64,000 nt of DNA from Nostoc linckia NIES-25 (lineage in GTDB: Bacteria; Cyanobacteriota; Cyanobacteriia; Cyanobacteriales; Nostocaceae), in the NCBI RefSeq assembly GCF_002368035.1, contig NZ_AP018222.1, positions 5,369,171-5,433,170 on the forward strand, read 5' to 3'. The first letter of the stretch is position 1. Every line of letters begins with the position of its first letter. This document shows, in pieces, positions 33,111 through 41,099 of this stretch. Position numbers and translations under genes: made by a program. The notes under the pieces are model-generated. The model made no database searches, was not told the origin of the DNA, and saw only the letters and a list, made by a program, of their open reading frames with translations.

Positions 33111-36100
33111 ATGAAACGCATCGTCTTGGTTGCTGGGTTTGAATCGTTTAACGCTGACTTGTATAGAAAAGCGGCTTTTTTGGCTAACTCTGGCTGTCCA
33201 CAGTTGGATATTCGGGTATTTAGCGATCGCGATCTTACAAGCAAACGGCTGGAAGTAGAAGCAGCACTAGATGGCGCGGATGTGTTTTTCGGCAGCTTAC
33301 TATTTGATTATGACCAAGTTGTGTGGTTGCGCGATCGCATTGCCCAAATTCCCATCCGGTTGGTGTTTGAGTCAGCGTTGGAATTGATGAGTTTAACCAA
33401 GCTGGGTGATTTTGCCATTGGCGATAAACCCAAAGGAATGCCCAAACCAGTTAAATTCATCCTCGACAAATTCAGCAACGGACGGGAAGAAGACAAACTC
33501 GCAGGTTACATCAGTTTCTTAAAAATTGGGCCGAAACTCCTCAAATACGTACCAGTACAAAAAGTCCAAGACTTACGCAACTGGTTAATTATCTATGGTT
33601 ACTGGAATGCTGGCGGTTCAGAAAACGTCGCTTCATTATTCTGGACGCTGGCAGAAAAATACTTAGGTTTAAAAGTCGGCGACATTCCGCCGCCAGTAGA
33701 AACGCCGAATATGGGATTACTTCATCCCGATTATCCAGGGTTTTTTGCATCGCCGCGTGAATATTTGGAATGGTATCTTGTGGGGCAGGCGTCTCGCCTG
33801 CCATTGTCGAAGGGCGGGCAAGATGCCCACCCTACAAAGCCTGTTATCGGAATTTTACTTTACCGCAAACACGTTGTTACCAAACAACCTTATATTCCCC
33901 AACTGATTCGTCATTTTGAATCAGCTGGGTTAATTCCTTTGCCCATTTTCATCAACGGCGTGGAAGGACACGTGGCAGTACGAGATTGGATGACGACTGA
34001 CTACGAAAGTCTGCAACGAAAATCAGGTAATATTGAGACACCCTCACTTTCAACTGAAGCAGTGAAGGTAGATGCGATCGTTTCTACAATTGGCTTTCCC
34101 CTGGTGGGCGGGCCAGCTGGTTCAATGGAAGCTGGGCGTCAGGTGGAAGTAGCAAAGCGCATCCTCACTGCCAAGAATGTACCTTATATTGTTGCAGCGC
34201 CACTATTAATTCAAGATATTTACTCCTGGACGCGTCAAGGTATCGGCGGCTTGCAAAGTGTCGTATTGTACGCTTTACCAGAATTGGATGGCGCAATTGA
34301 TACCGTTCCCCTCGGCGGTTTAGTGGGCGAAAATATTTATCTAGTTCCCGAACGGGTGCAGCGATTAATTGGTAGAGTCAAAAGCTGGGTGGCTTTGCGG
34401 CAAAAACCTGCATCGGAACGCAAGATTGCAATTATTTTATATGGTTTCCCCCCTGGTTACGGTGCTGTGGGCACAGCTGCATTATTAAATGTGCCGCGTA
34501 GCCTTTTAAAATTTATTTCTGCACTCAAAGACCAAGGTTACAACATCGGAGATTTACCAGAAGATGGGGAAGAATTTATTCGCTGGGTAAAAGAAGCAGA
34601 TGAAACTAATCTTCTTGTGGGGCAGTCGTCTCGCCTGCCCCTAGACAATGGCGGGCAAGACTTCGGCGTGAGCGCTCAGTCGAACGCTGCCCACCCCACA
34701 AATACTGTCAACGTCCGCACATTAGAAAAATGGCTGGGATATCTGCGAACATCTCGCATCGAAAAACAATGGAAATCTCTCACCGGAACTGGTATTAAAA
34801 CCTATGGTGATGAATTCCAAATTGGTGGTGTGCAATTAGGTAATGTATGGATAGGCGTACAACCACCTTTGGGAATACAAGGCGACCCCATGCGTTTAAT
34901 GTTTGAACGCGATTTAACGCCGCATCCCCAATATGCTGCTTACTATAAATGGCTGCAAAATGAGTTTCAAGCTGATGCTATAGTTCACTTTGGAATGCAT
35001 GGTACGGTGGAATGGTTGCCTGGTTCTCCTTTAGGTAATACGGGTTATTCTTGGTCGGATATTTTGTTAGGAGATTTGCCGAATCTATATATATATGCGG
35101 CGAATAATCCTTCTGAGTCGATTTTGGCAAAACGTCGCGGTTATGGTGTGTTGATTTCCCATAATGTACCGCCTTATGGACGTGCAGGGTTGTATAAGGA
35201 ATTGGTAGGATTGCGAGATTTAATTTCGGAATATCGGGAAGATCCGCAAAAGAATTATGCCCTGAAGGAAGCAATTTGTAAAAAAATTGTGGATACGGGT
35301 TTGGATGCAGATTGCCCGTTTGAGGATGCGAAAAAGTTGGGGATTTCGTTTACTCCGGAGAATATTCGGATGTTTAGCGGTCATGCTTTTGATAATTATT
35401 TGGTGGTGTTGTATGAGTATTTGCAAGTTTTAGAAAATCGGTTGTTTTCTTCGGGGTTGCATACTTTGGGGGAAGAACCTAATGAAGAAGAATTAGCTTC
35501 GTATTTGGAGGCTTATTTTGGGGAGGAGGAAGAAATAAACGAACCGCAGAGGCGCAGAGAACACAGAGAAGAAAGGGAAGAAGAGGGAAGATTAATAAGG
35601 GATTTGTTGATGCAATCTACGGATGAGTTAACGAATTTGTTGAGGGGGTTGAATGGGGAATATATTCCGCCTGCGCCTGGTGGTGATTTGTTGCGTGATG
35701 GGGTTGGTGTGTTGCCAACTGGGAGAAATATTCACGCTTTAGATCCTTATAGAATGCCTTCACCTGGGGCTTATGAAAGGGGGCGAGAAATTGGTAGAAA
35801 AATTATTGCCCAGCATTTGGAAGAATATGGTACATATCCAGAAACTGTGGCGGTGATGTTATGGGGATTGGATGCAATTAAAACTAAGGGTGAATCTTTG
35901 GGTATTCTTTTGGAATTGGTGGGGGCTGAACCTGTTAAGGAAGGAACGGGGCGAATTGTTCGTTATGAATTAAAATCTTTGGCGGAAGTTGGACATCCTC
36001 GCATTGATGTGTTGGGAAATTTATCAGGAATTTTCCGCGATAGTTTTGTGAATATCATCGAATTGTTAGATGATTTGTTTCAACGGGCGGCTAATATTGA

Positions 36101-36893
36101 TGAACCAGAAGAGCAAAATTTTATTAGGAAACACGCTTTAATTTTGAAAGCCCAAGGTGTAGAAAATGCATCGGCAAGATTGTTTTCTAATCCGGCGGGT
36201 GATTTTGGTTCTTTGGTGAATGATAAAGTGGTTGATGGGAATTGGGAATCTGGCGAAGAGTTGGGTAATACTTGGCAAAGTCGGAATGTTTTTAGCTATG
36301 GTAGAAACGATAAAGGTCAAGCTAGACCGGAAGTTTTGAATACGTTATTAAAAACAAGCGATCGCATTGTACAAGAAATCGATTCAGTAGAATATGGTTT
36401 AACTGATATTCAGGAATATTATGCTAATACTGGCGGCTTGAAAAAGGCAGCAGAAAAACAACGCGGGAAAAAAGTTACAACCAGTTTTGTAGAAAGTTTC
36501 TCGAAAGATACTACCCCTCGCAATTTAGATGATTTACTCAGAATTGAATATCGCAGTAAATTAGTAAATCCCAAATGGGCCGAAGCAATGGCGAACCAAG
36601 GTTCGGGTGGCGCATTTGAAATTTCTCAACGCATGACGGCGTTAATTGGTTGGGGTGGTACTGCCGATTTTACTGATAATTGGGTTTACGACCAAGCAGC
36701 TGATACTTATGCTTTAGATGCTGAAATGGCAGATAAATTACGCAAGGCAAATCCGGAAGCTTTCCGCAATATTGTAGGCAGAATGTTAGAGGCACATGGA
36801 CGCGGTTTCTGGCAAGCTGATGATGAGAAGTTAGATAAATTGCGCCAATTGTATGAGTTGACAGATGAGGAATTAGAAGGGGTGACAGTTTAG
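33111..36893 (+). CDS. Magnesium chelatase subunit H paralogue (ChlH/CobN family)
   Basis: A 1260-residue protein with the N-terminal DUF3479-type domain (KRIVLVAGFESFNADLYRKA) and the large CobN/Mg-chelatase H domain (VHFGMHGTVEWLPGSPLGNT, then IYAANNPSESILAKRRGYGV and IGWGGTADFTDNWVYDQA). ChlH binds protoporphyrin IX and receives Mg with the ChlI and ChlD ATPases; CobN-type members insert cobalt. The N-terminus differs from the main ChlH I know from cyanobacteria, so a second, specialised copy is likely. Three in-frame insertions derived from dispersed repeats interrupt it (residues about 223-243, 502-531 and 809-823). No chlI or chlD lies nearby. The frame is open throughout, so it may still be functional. 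Confidence 0.85.
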   Translation: MKRIVLVAGFESFNADLYRKAAFLANSGCPQLDIRVFSDRDLTSKRLEVEAALDGADVFFGSLLFDYDQVVWLRDRIAQIPIRLVFESALELMSLTKLGDFAIGDKPKGMPKPVKFILDKFSNGREEDKLAGYISFLKIGPKLLKYVPVQKVQDLRNWLIIYGYWNAGGSENVASLFWTLAEKYLGLKVGDIPPPVETPNMGLLHPDYPGFFASPREYLEWYLVGQASRLPLSKGGQDAHPTKPVIGILLYRKHVVTKQPYIPQLIRHFESAGLIPLPIFINGVEGHVAVRDWMTTDYESLQRKSGNIETPSLSTEAVKVDAIVSTIGFPLVGGPAGSMEAGRQVEVAKRILTAKNVPYIVAAPLLIQDIYSWTRQGIGGLQSVVLYALPELDGAIDTVPLGGLVGENIYLVPERVQRLIGRVKSWVALRQKPASERKIAIILYGFPPGYGAVGTAALLNVPRSLLKFISALKDQGYNIGDLPEDGEEFIRWVKEADETNLLVGQSSRLPLDNGGQDFGVSAQSNAAHPTNTVNVRTLEKWLGYLRTSRIEKQWKSLTGTGIKTYGDEFQIGGVQLGNVWIGVQPPLGIQGDPMRLMFERDLTPHPQYAAYYKWLQNEFQADAIVHFGMHGTVEWLPGSPLGNTGYSWSDILLGDLPNLYIYAANNPSESILAKRRGYGVLISHNVPPYGRAGLYKELVGLRDLISEYREDPQKNYALKEAICKKIVDTGLDADCPFEDAKKLGISFTPENIRMFSGHAFDNYLVVLYEYLQVLENRLFSSGLHTLGEEPNEEELASYLEAYFGEEEEINEPQRRREHREEREEEGRLIRDLLMQSTDELTNLLRGLNGEYIPPAPGGDLLRDGVGVLPTGRNIHALDPYRMPSPGAYERGREIGRKIIAQHLEEYGTYPETVAVMLWGLDAIKTKGESLGILLELVGAEPVKEGTGRIVRYELKSLAEVGHPRIDVLGNLSGIFRDSFVNIIELLDDLFQRAANIDEPEEQNFIRKHALILKAQGVENASARLFSNPAGDFGSLVNDKVVDGNWESGEELGNTWQSRNVFSYGRNDKGQARPEVLNTLLKTSDRIVQEIDSVEYGLTDIQEYYANTGGLKKAAEKQRGKKVTTSFVESFSKDTTPRNLDDLLRIEYRSKLVNPKWAEAMANQGSGGAFEISQRMTALIGWGGTADFTDNWVYDQAADTYALDAEMADKLRKANPEAFRNIVGRMLEAHGRGFWQADDEKLDKLRQLYELTDEELEGVTV
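33779..33837. repeat. Palindromic repeat inserted in frame in the chlH-like gene (first)
   Basis: GTGGGGCAGGCGTCTCGCCT begins and AAGATGCCCACCCTACAAA ends this element, translated as VGQASRLPLSKGGQDAHPTK. The same type is intergenic at about 30401-30454. Confidence 0.8.
34615..34703. repeat. Palindromic repeat inserted in frame in the chlH-like gene (second, nested)
   Basis: The same repeat type (GTGGGGCAGTCGTCTCGCCT ... GCCCACCCCACAAA), itself interrupted by about 27 bases beginning CTTCGGCGTGAGCGCTCAGT. The reading frame is kept through both layers. Confidence 0.8.
35538..35579. repeat. Third in-frame dispersed repeat in the chlH-like gene
   Basis: AACGAACCGCAGAGGCGCAG then AGAACACAGAGAAGAAAGG. 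It is of the purine-rich GCAGAGGCGCAGAG type seen scattered in cyanobacterial genomes, translated as the charged string EPQRRREHREEREEE. Confidence 0.7.
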
Positions 36894-36909
36894 TAAATAG
36901 GGATGAACT

Positions 36910-37203
36910 ATGAAGTTTATGATTACTATATTTGAAGATGAAGATAGGATGTTTATTGCCGAATGCTCATCTATTCCTGGCTGTGTGAGCCAAGGAAAAA
37001 CAGAACAAGAAGCAGAGCAAAATATTCAAGAGGCAATCAAGGAATGTTTACAGGACTTACGCAATATGTGACTGAAAACGTTATTCTTGCGTAGCGGTAA
37101 TTCATGAATTACCGCTACTTTGGTTATCTTTTGCGTAAGTCCTGGTTTAGAGGTAAGGGCTGAAAAAAGAATGCCTTTGACAGTAACAACTTGTGAAAGA
37201 TAG
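36910..37203 (+). pseudogene. hicB-like antitoxin gene disrupted by a miniature element
   Basis: The 5' part encodes MKFMITIFEDEDRMFIAECS then SIPGCVSQGKTEQEAEQNIQ and EAIKECL, a typical HicB-type start (partial RNase H fold). It runs into a 94-bp insertion and stops at 37069-37071. After the insertion and one copy of the 5-bp target duplication, the frame resumes as EVRAEKRMPLTVTTCER and ends at TAG 37201. Removing the element and one duplication restores a 64-residue HicB-like protein, and ECLEVRAE is a common HicB ending. No hicA was found beside it, so this was probably a solitary HicB-family gene even before the insertion. Confidence 0.9.
37051..37144. mobile_element. Miniature inverted-repeat element (CAGGACTTACGCAA family), 94 bp, inside hicB-like gene
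   Basis: 14-bp perfect terminal repeats CAGGACTTACGCAA and TTGCGTAAGTCCTG, a central palindrome GGTAATTCATGAATTACC, and a perfect 5-bp target duplication GTTTA at 37046-37050 and 37145-37149. It encodes nothing, so it must be moved by a transposase elsewhere. Confidence 0.95.
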
Positions 37204-37209
37204 TTGAGT

Positions 37210-38448
37210 TTAACAGCGTTGTTGTTTTTTGAATATTGATAACAGCAAACAAACAAACCCCATTATTACTAACGATACTGAAGAATTCGGTTCTGGCACT
37301 GATTGAGGATTTTGCCAAGGCTGATAACCGATCGCATTTTCTGGAATAATATTGAGCGATGCCAAAAATTGCTCAATATTGTTAGATAGATCGCTGTTAC
37401 TAATATCAGTATTTTTATAAGAGATGAGTTGGTTAAACGTTTGCGTACTTGATGCGTCAAAATCTTTTGTTAATACCAGAAAATTTTGACCTATTTTACC
37501 TATAAGGGAGTCAATTAAGTTATTAACATCAGTCTTGACTTCCTGCGGAGATAAATTTAAGCTACCGATGTTATTGACGTTTCCAGTAGTTGTATTATCG
37601 CTATCTGTTAACCAATTACCATTACCAACAATTGTATTTCCATCGGTAAAAACCCAATTACCATTACCAATAATTGTATTATTTTTACCAAAATCCCAGT
37701 TACCGTTTCCAATAGTTGAGTTATCGCTACCGAAGTGCCAATTGCCATTTCCTAGCGTTGAATTGTTACTTCCGTTGTCCCAATACCAGTTACCATTACC
37801 CAGGTTTGTATTATCCTTTCCAAATAACCAGTTGCCATTGCCAATGGTTGCGTTGTCATTATTAAAGTTCCAGTTTCCATTGCCTATGGTTGCACTGTTA
37901 TTGCCATAATCAGAGTTAAAATTACCAACTGTTGCGTTATTCTTACCAAAGTTTCTGTTAGCATTACCAACGGGTGCGTTACTCTCATTAAAACGTGGAG
38001 TACCAGTATTAGATGTATTTCCACTGTTACTAAAAGGTATATTATCACCAAGGACTTCTCTTAACGGATCGAAAGGCGATCGCTCAAGCACATTCCCACT
38101 ATCTAAAATTAGATTACCGCCATTTAGAAATGGGTTTGTACCTCCTGCCAAGGTTTTGTCAACGTCCTTAAAAAAATTGTCACCCAGAACTAACTTCAAG
38201 CGATCGAAAATTAATTGTTGAAGTTTACTACCAGCATCGCCAGCAAAAGGGTTAATAGCCCCACCTGGAATATTTCCGCCACCATTACCAAGAACAATAT
38301 TGTTATCATTTGTTAATAGGTTGCCTTCAGCATAGAAATTACCATTGGTAGCGAAGGAACTACTGTTATACAGGTTGCTACCACTGCCTGTATTAAAGGT
38401 GTTAAGCTCATTATTTATGGAATCGATAGCAGATGCTTCCATTGGCAT
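37210..38448 (-). CDS. PEP-CTERM protein with GNGNW-type repeats
   Basis: A 412-residue, Asn- and Gly-rich protein. Residues about 160-290 hold roughly ten imperfect 11-14-residue repeats centred on TIGNGNWxFGxDN, likely a short beta-solenoid. The C-terminus is a PEP-CTERM sorting signal: VPEPNSS, a hydrophobic helix (VSLVIMGFVCLLLSIF) and KKQQRC. Such proteins are sorted by exosortase and are linked to exopolysaccharide. No N-terminal signal peptide is obvious, which is unusual for the class. AGGAGA before the ATG supports the start. The N-terminal half shares strings (NPFAGD, SPFDPLREVLGDN) with the next gene upstream, suggesting a shared origin. Confidence 0.8.
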   Translation of the reverse strand: MPMEASAIDSINNELNTFNTGSGSNLYNSSSFATNGNFYAEGNLLTNDNNIVLGNGGGNIPGGAINPFAGDAGSKLQQLIFDRLKLVLGDNFFKDVDKTLAGGTNPFLNGGNLILDSGNVLERSPFDPLREVLGDNIPFSNSGNTSNTGTPRFNESNAPVGNANRNFGKNNATVGNFNSDYGNNSATIGNGNWNFNNDNATIGNGNWLFGKDNTNLGNGNWYWDNGSNNSTLGNGNWHFGSDNSTIGNGNWDFGKNNTIIGNGNWVFTDGNTIVGNGNWLTDSDNTTTGNVNNIGSLNLSPQEVKTDVNNLIDSLIGKIGQNFLVLTKDFDASSTQTFNQLISYKNTDISNSDLSNNIEQFLASLNIIPENAIGYQPWQNPQSVPEPNSSVSLVIMGFVCLLLSIFKKQQRC

Positions 38449-38680
38449 TAATTCTCCTATTTGCTATGCCAAGTATCACTTGAGTCAACCAAAAATTTAT
38501 TTAAATAAAAGCTTCGATCGTTTTGGTTGTCAACAAGAGATAAAATTTTGTCTAAAGGCTTTATAGTAAAAAGTTTCAGTGCATAACATGGCTAATTAGC
38601 ATAGTATGTACTGAAAAAATCATTATTATTTCCTTGCGGAGATCGAGTGATTTACTCAAGGGTTATAATTACTGTGTTGA

Positions 38681-39343
38681 TTAAGCAAACGGAATTTGTC
38701 CGCCACCAAATGATGGGATTTCTCCACCACCAAATGATGGGATTTGGCTAGGATCGAATGATGGGATTTCTCCACCATTACCACCACCAAATGATGGGAT
38801 TTGGCTAGGATCGAATGATGGGATTTCTCCACCATTACCACCACTAAATGATGGGATTTGGCTAGGATCGAATGATGGGATTTCTCCACCATTATCACCA
38901 CCAAATGATGGGATTTGGCTAGGATCGAATGATGGGGTTTGTCCATCACCCAGTTCTTCGTCCAACCTTGAATTAACCAGGTTGTCAATAGTAACTCTTA
39001 AATTAAACCCGTCTGGTATTTCAGTTGTGCTGATAGTAGTGCTTTGACTGCCAGCGCCTGTCAAGGGATCGCGGGCGCCGCCCCCTGTGGATGGATTTAC
39101 ACCGCCTGCAAAGATATTCCAAAAGTTGTCGCCAGCAAAAGGATTACCATTGTAGGGTAAATTATCGCCGCCGCCACCACCGAATGGACTACCGCTATTT
39201 TCTCCATCACCAACACCGCTGAATAGATTGGAGAGTTCTTCATCACTCAGAACTTCACTCAGGCGGCCGAAGGGTGAATTTCTTAATGGATTGTCCCCAT
39301 CAGTAGAGGAGTTAACGCCACCACTATTAGTTAAATCTGCCAT
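38681..39343 (-). CDS. Repetitive Gly/Ser/Pro-rich protein with EIPSFDPSQIPSF repeats
   Basis: About 220 residues from the ATG at 39343, with AGGAGG seven bases upstream. The N-terminal half is Gly/Asn-rich (NSPFGRLSEVLSDEELSNLF and NPFAGDNFWNIFAGG). The C-terminal half is about four 19-residue tandem repeats EIPSFDPSQIPSFGGGNGG encoded by 57-bp units. No known domain and no signal peptide. The shared strings and the adjacent same-strand position relate it to the PEP-CTERM protein. An extracellular matrix or sheath component is possible. The 232 bases between the two genes hold nothing recognisable. Confidence 0.75.
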   Translation of the reverse strand: MADLTNSGGVNSSTDGDNPLRNSPFGRLSEVLSDEELSNLFSGVGDGENSGSPFGGGGGDNLPYNGNPFAGDNFWNIFAGGVNPSTGGGARDPLTGAGSQSTTISTTEIPDGFNLRVTIDNLVNSRLDEELGDGQTPSFDPSQIPSFGGDNGGEIPSFDPSQIPSFSGGNGGEIPSFDPSQIPSFGGGNGGEIPSFDPSQIPSFGGGEIPSFGGGQIPFA

Positions 39344-39876
39344 CACTAATCCTCCTAAGTTGTTAGCATAAAAATCTTCCTAGCTTACAGTAATCTGACT
39401 TGAATCTTGCTAGGTTTAGGAAACTTAAAAAGTTTATCCAGCAAGCTTGAAATCAGATTTTCTGTTCAAAAATTTCAATGAAATTCATATAGCTATATGA
39501 AATACAAAATTAAGTCTCTTCCATGATTTTTGTGTTGGCAAGCTAGTTAGTAGCTCTGGTATTGTTTGTTTATCTTGTCAAAATATAGATAATCAATTTT
39601 TAACCAATGCTACCTACATTTTTAATTTATGTGATTTAAGCGATCGCGGCAATGAAAAATGTTTTGATAGATTTACCAAACTTGTAGATATTTTTATTCA
39701 ATAAATGAAGAGAATTCGCTAAAAATTTTGGAGAATAAAATTAAATTTTGGTTAAATACGATATTGAGATAAACAATACTTTGATAAATTTGCCAAATTT
39801 TTAGATATTTATTGTCAAATTTTTAGATCCCTAATTAATCTGCCTTAGTTTGAGATTCCATAACTTTTATGCATTG
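39344..39876. other. AT-rich intergenic region
   Basis: No gene is seen. It contains two related AT-rich stretches (TTTTGATAGATTTACCAAACTT at about 39661 and a TTTGATAAATTTGCCAAATTT-like one at about 39781) that suggest an old local duplication. Confidence 0.45.
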
Positions 39877-39966
39877 TTATACCCTTAGACCGATGACAAT
39901 AAATATTATAGCCAATCTTTGAATTGCGTAAACTACTTTCATCGGTACACCTACACTACGTCGCAT
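39877..39966 (-). pseudogene. Decayed 3' fragment of the ABC permease gene
   Basis: Reads MRRSVGVPMKVVYAIQRLAI then IFIVIGLRV and a stop. The permease at 41100-42137 ends MQRSAGVPVTVVYAIQGLAV then LFIAIGLAVERRISAD. At DNA level about 79 aligned bases are roughly three quarters identical, in the same orientation. Only the last ~30 codons are present. Confidence 0.85.
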
Positions 39967-40006
39967 ATCCTTGGGGTGAAGAACAATTATTTCAATTTTG
40001 AATAAT

Positions 40007-40402
40007 TTAAAATAATTCTATGATGTGATTTTTCAGTACTTCAATTAACTCTTCCTTACTGACTTTGTTATCGGAAACTTTTATTGTCAATTCCTCAGCT
40101 TCTTTTAGTGTCATATTCAGTTCGTAATCATTCAAGTTTAAGAATGTCACCATGACATCAAAAGCAGTTCGTTTATTTCCATCTACAAAAGCATGGTTAT
40201 TAGTGATGTGAAACAAATAGGCTGCTGCTTGTTCAAAAATTGTAGGATGCAAAAATTCTCCCCCAAAAGTTGCTTGAGGTTGGGAAATAGCAGATTCTAG
40301 CAAGCCTTCATCGCGTATACCTAGTAAGCCACCATATAGATTAATTTGCTTACTATGTATACTTAACACATCTTGTTTTTCAATAAATTTAGGACTATGC
40401 AA
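40007..40402 (-). CDS. Doc-type toxin (Fic fold, death-on-curing family)
   Basis: A 131-residue protein starting at TTG 40402. It has the Fic/Doc catalytic motif HAFVDGNKRTA (HxFxDGNKRT) and the upstream helices IRDEGLLESAISQPQATFGG that are typical of Doc. Doc from phage P1 phosphorylates elongation factor Tu and stops translation. Its start overlaps the end of the upstream gene by eight bases, a classic toxin-antitoxin arrangement. However, the upstream protein is much larger than Phd-type antitoxins. No Phd or AbrB-like partner is visible elsewhere nearby. Confidence 0.88.
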   Translation of the reverse strand: MHSPKFIEKQDVLSIHSKQINLYGGLLGIRDEGLLESAISQPQATFGGEFLHPTIFEQAAAYLFHITNNHAFVDGNKRTAFDVMVTFLNLNDYELNMTLKEAEELTIKVSDNKVSKEELIEVLKNHIIELF

Positions 40403-41012
40403 GATTTCTGTACACCCGATCCCATTTTTTTGTAGATGCTAGAGAAGTCAGCATAACTTCCGTTTCTTGAGGAGTTATGTCACCCAAGTCCAGCGCATTA
40501 ATCTCTTCTTCAGATAATGCATTGACTTTTAAATTAGCTTTTATCAGTGATTGTATGACGTGTTTAAGTGTTTCTAAAACAATGTAATCATTGTTATAAT
40601 AACTTTCTAGTTTAGCTTGAATTTTTAATTCTTGATAGAAATTTACATGAGCCAATATCAATTTTTTTTCTGTTTCTCTATTGTCTTTGTCCAGCCCAAA
40701 GTCCCAGTATTTATCTACAATTGCCTTAAGCAGAAAGTTGTATCTCACAAAAAGGATAAGAGCTAATTCACCTTGTTTGCATTTTCTTAGAAACTCCTCA
40801 AGCAGACAATCGAGCTTATTAAACTTGTATCGACATTGTTTTATCTCTTCTCTAAGCTCATCGAGAGATATCTGGCGACTATTAGCCAACTCAACTATCT
40901 CCGCCATCGCTTCATCTTGTGGGTTAGCATCATTCAAGGATCTTTCCAGGACTTCTATCCTTTGTTGAATGCTTGTAATTATTTCTTGTGGAAATGTAAA
41001 GCTATGTACCAT
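40395..41012 (-). CDS. Unknown helical protein upstream of and overlapping doc (candidate antitoxin)
   Basis: A 205-residue soluble, helix-rich, charged protein without a family I recognise. Residues about 10-75 look like a coiled coil (IITSIQQRIEVLERSLND then IVELANSRQISLDELREEIK). The C-terminal end (EEEINALDLGDITPQETEVM) is acidic and followed by a basic-aromatic tail. It overlaps doc by eight bases. The position makes an antitoxin or regulatory role likely, but its size and sequence are unlike known Doc antitoxins. It could instead be an unrelated gene co-transcribed with doc. Confidence 0.65.
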   Translation of the reverse strand: MVHSFTFPQEIITSIQQRIEVLERSLNDANPQDEAMAEIVELANSRQISLDELREEIKQCRYKFNKLDCLLEEFLRKCKQGELALILFVRYNFLLKAIVDKYWDFGLDKDNRETEKKLILAHVNFYQELKIQAKLESYYNNDYIVLETLKHVIQSLIKANLKVNALSEEEINALDLGDITPQETEVMLTSLASTKKWDRVYRNLA

Positions 41013-41099
41013 CTTTTATGTACCTGGCTTGTGAGGTTATAAGCTTCCCCTAAAATTACTTTAACTGGCAAATGCAGACTGTTGTGTTTAATCACAACA

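Noticed and set aside
36910..37071. The 5' hicB fragment as a functional 53-residue protein
   Set aside because: Its last codons come from the inserted element. The restored frame after removing the element explains the gene better.
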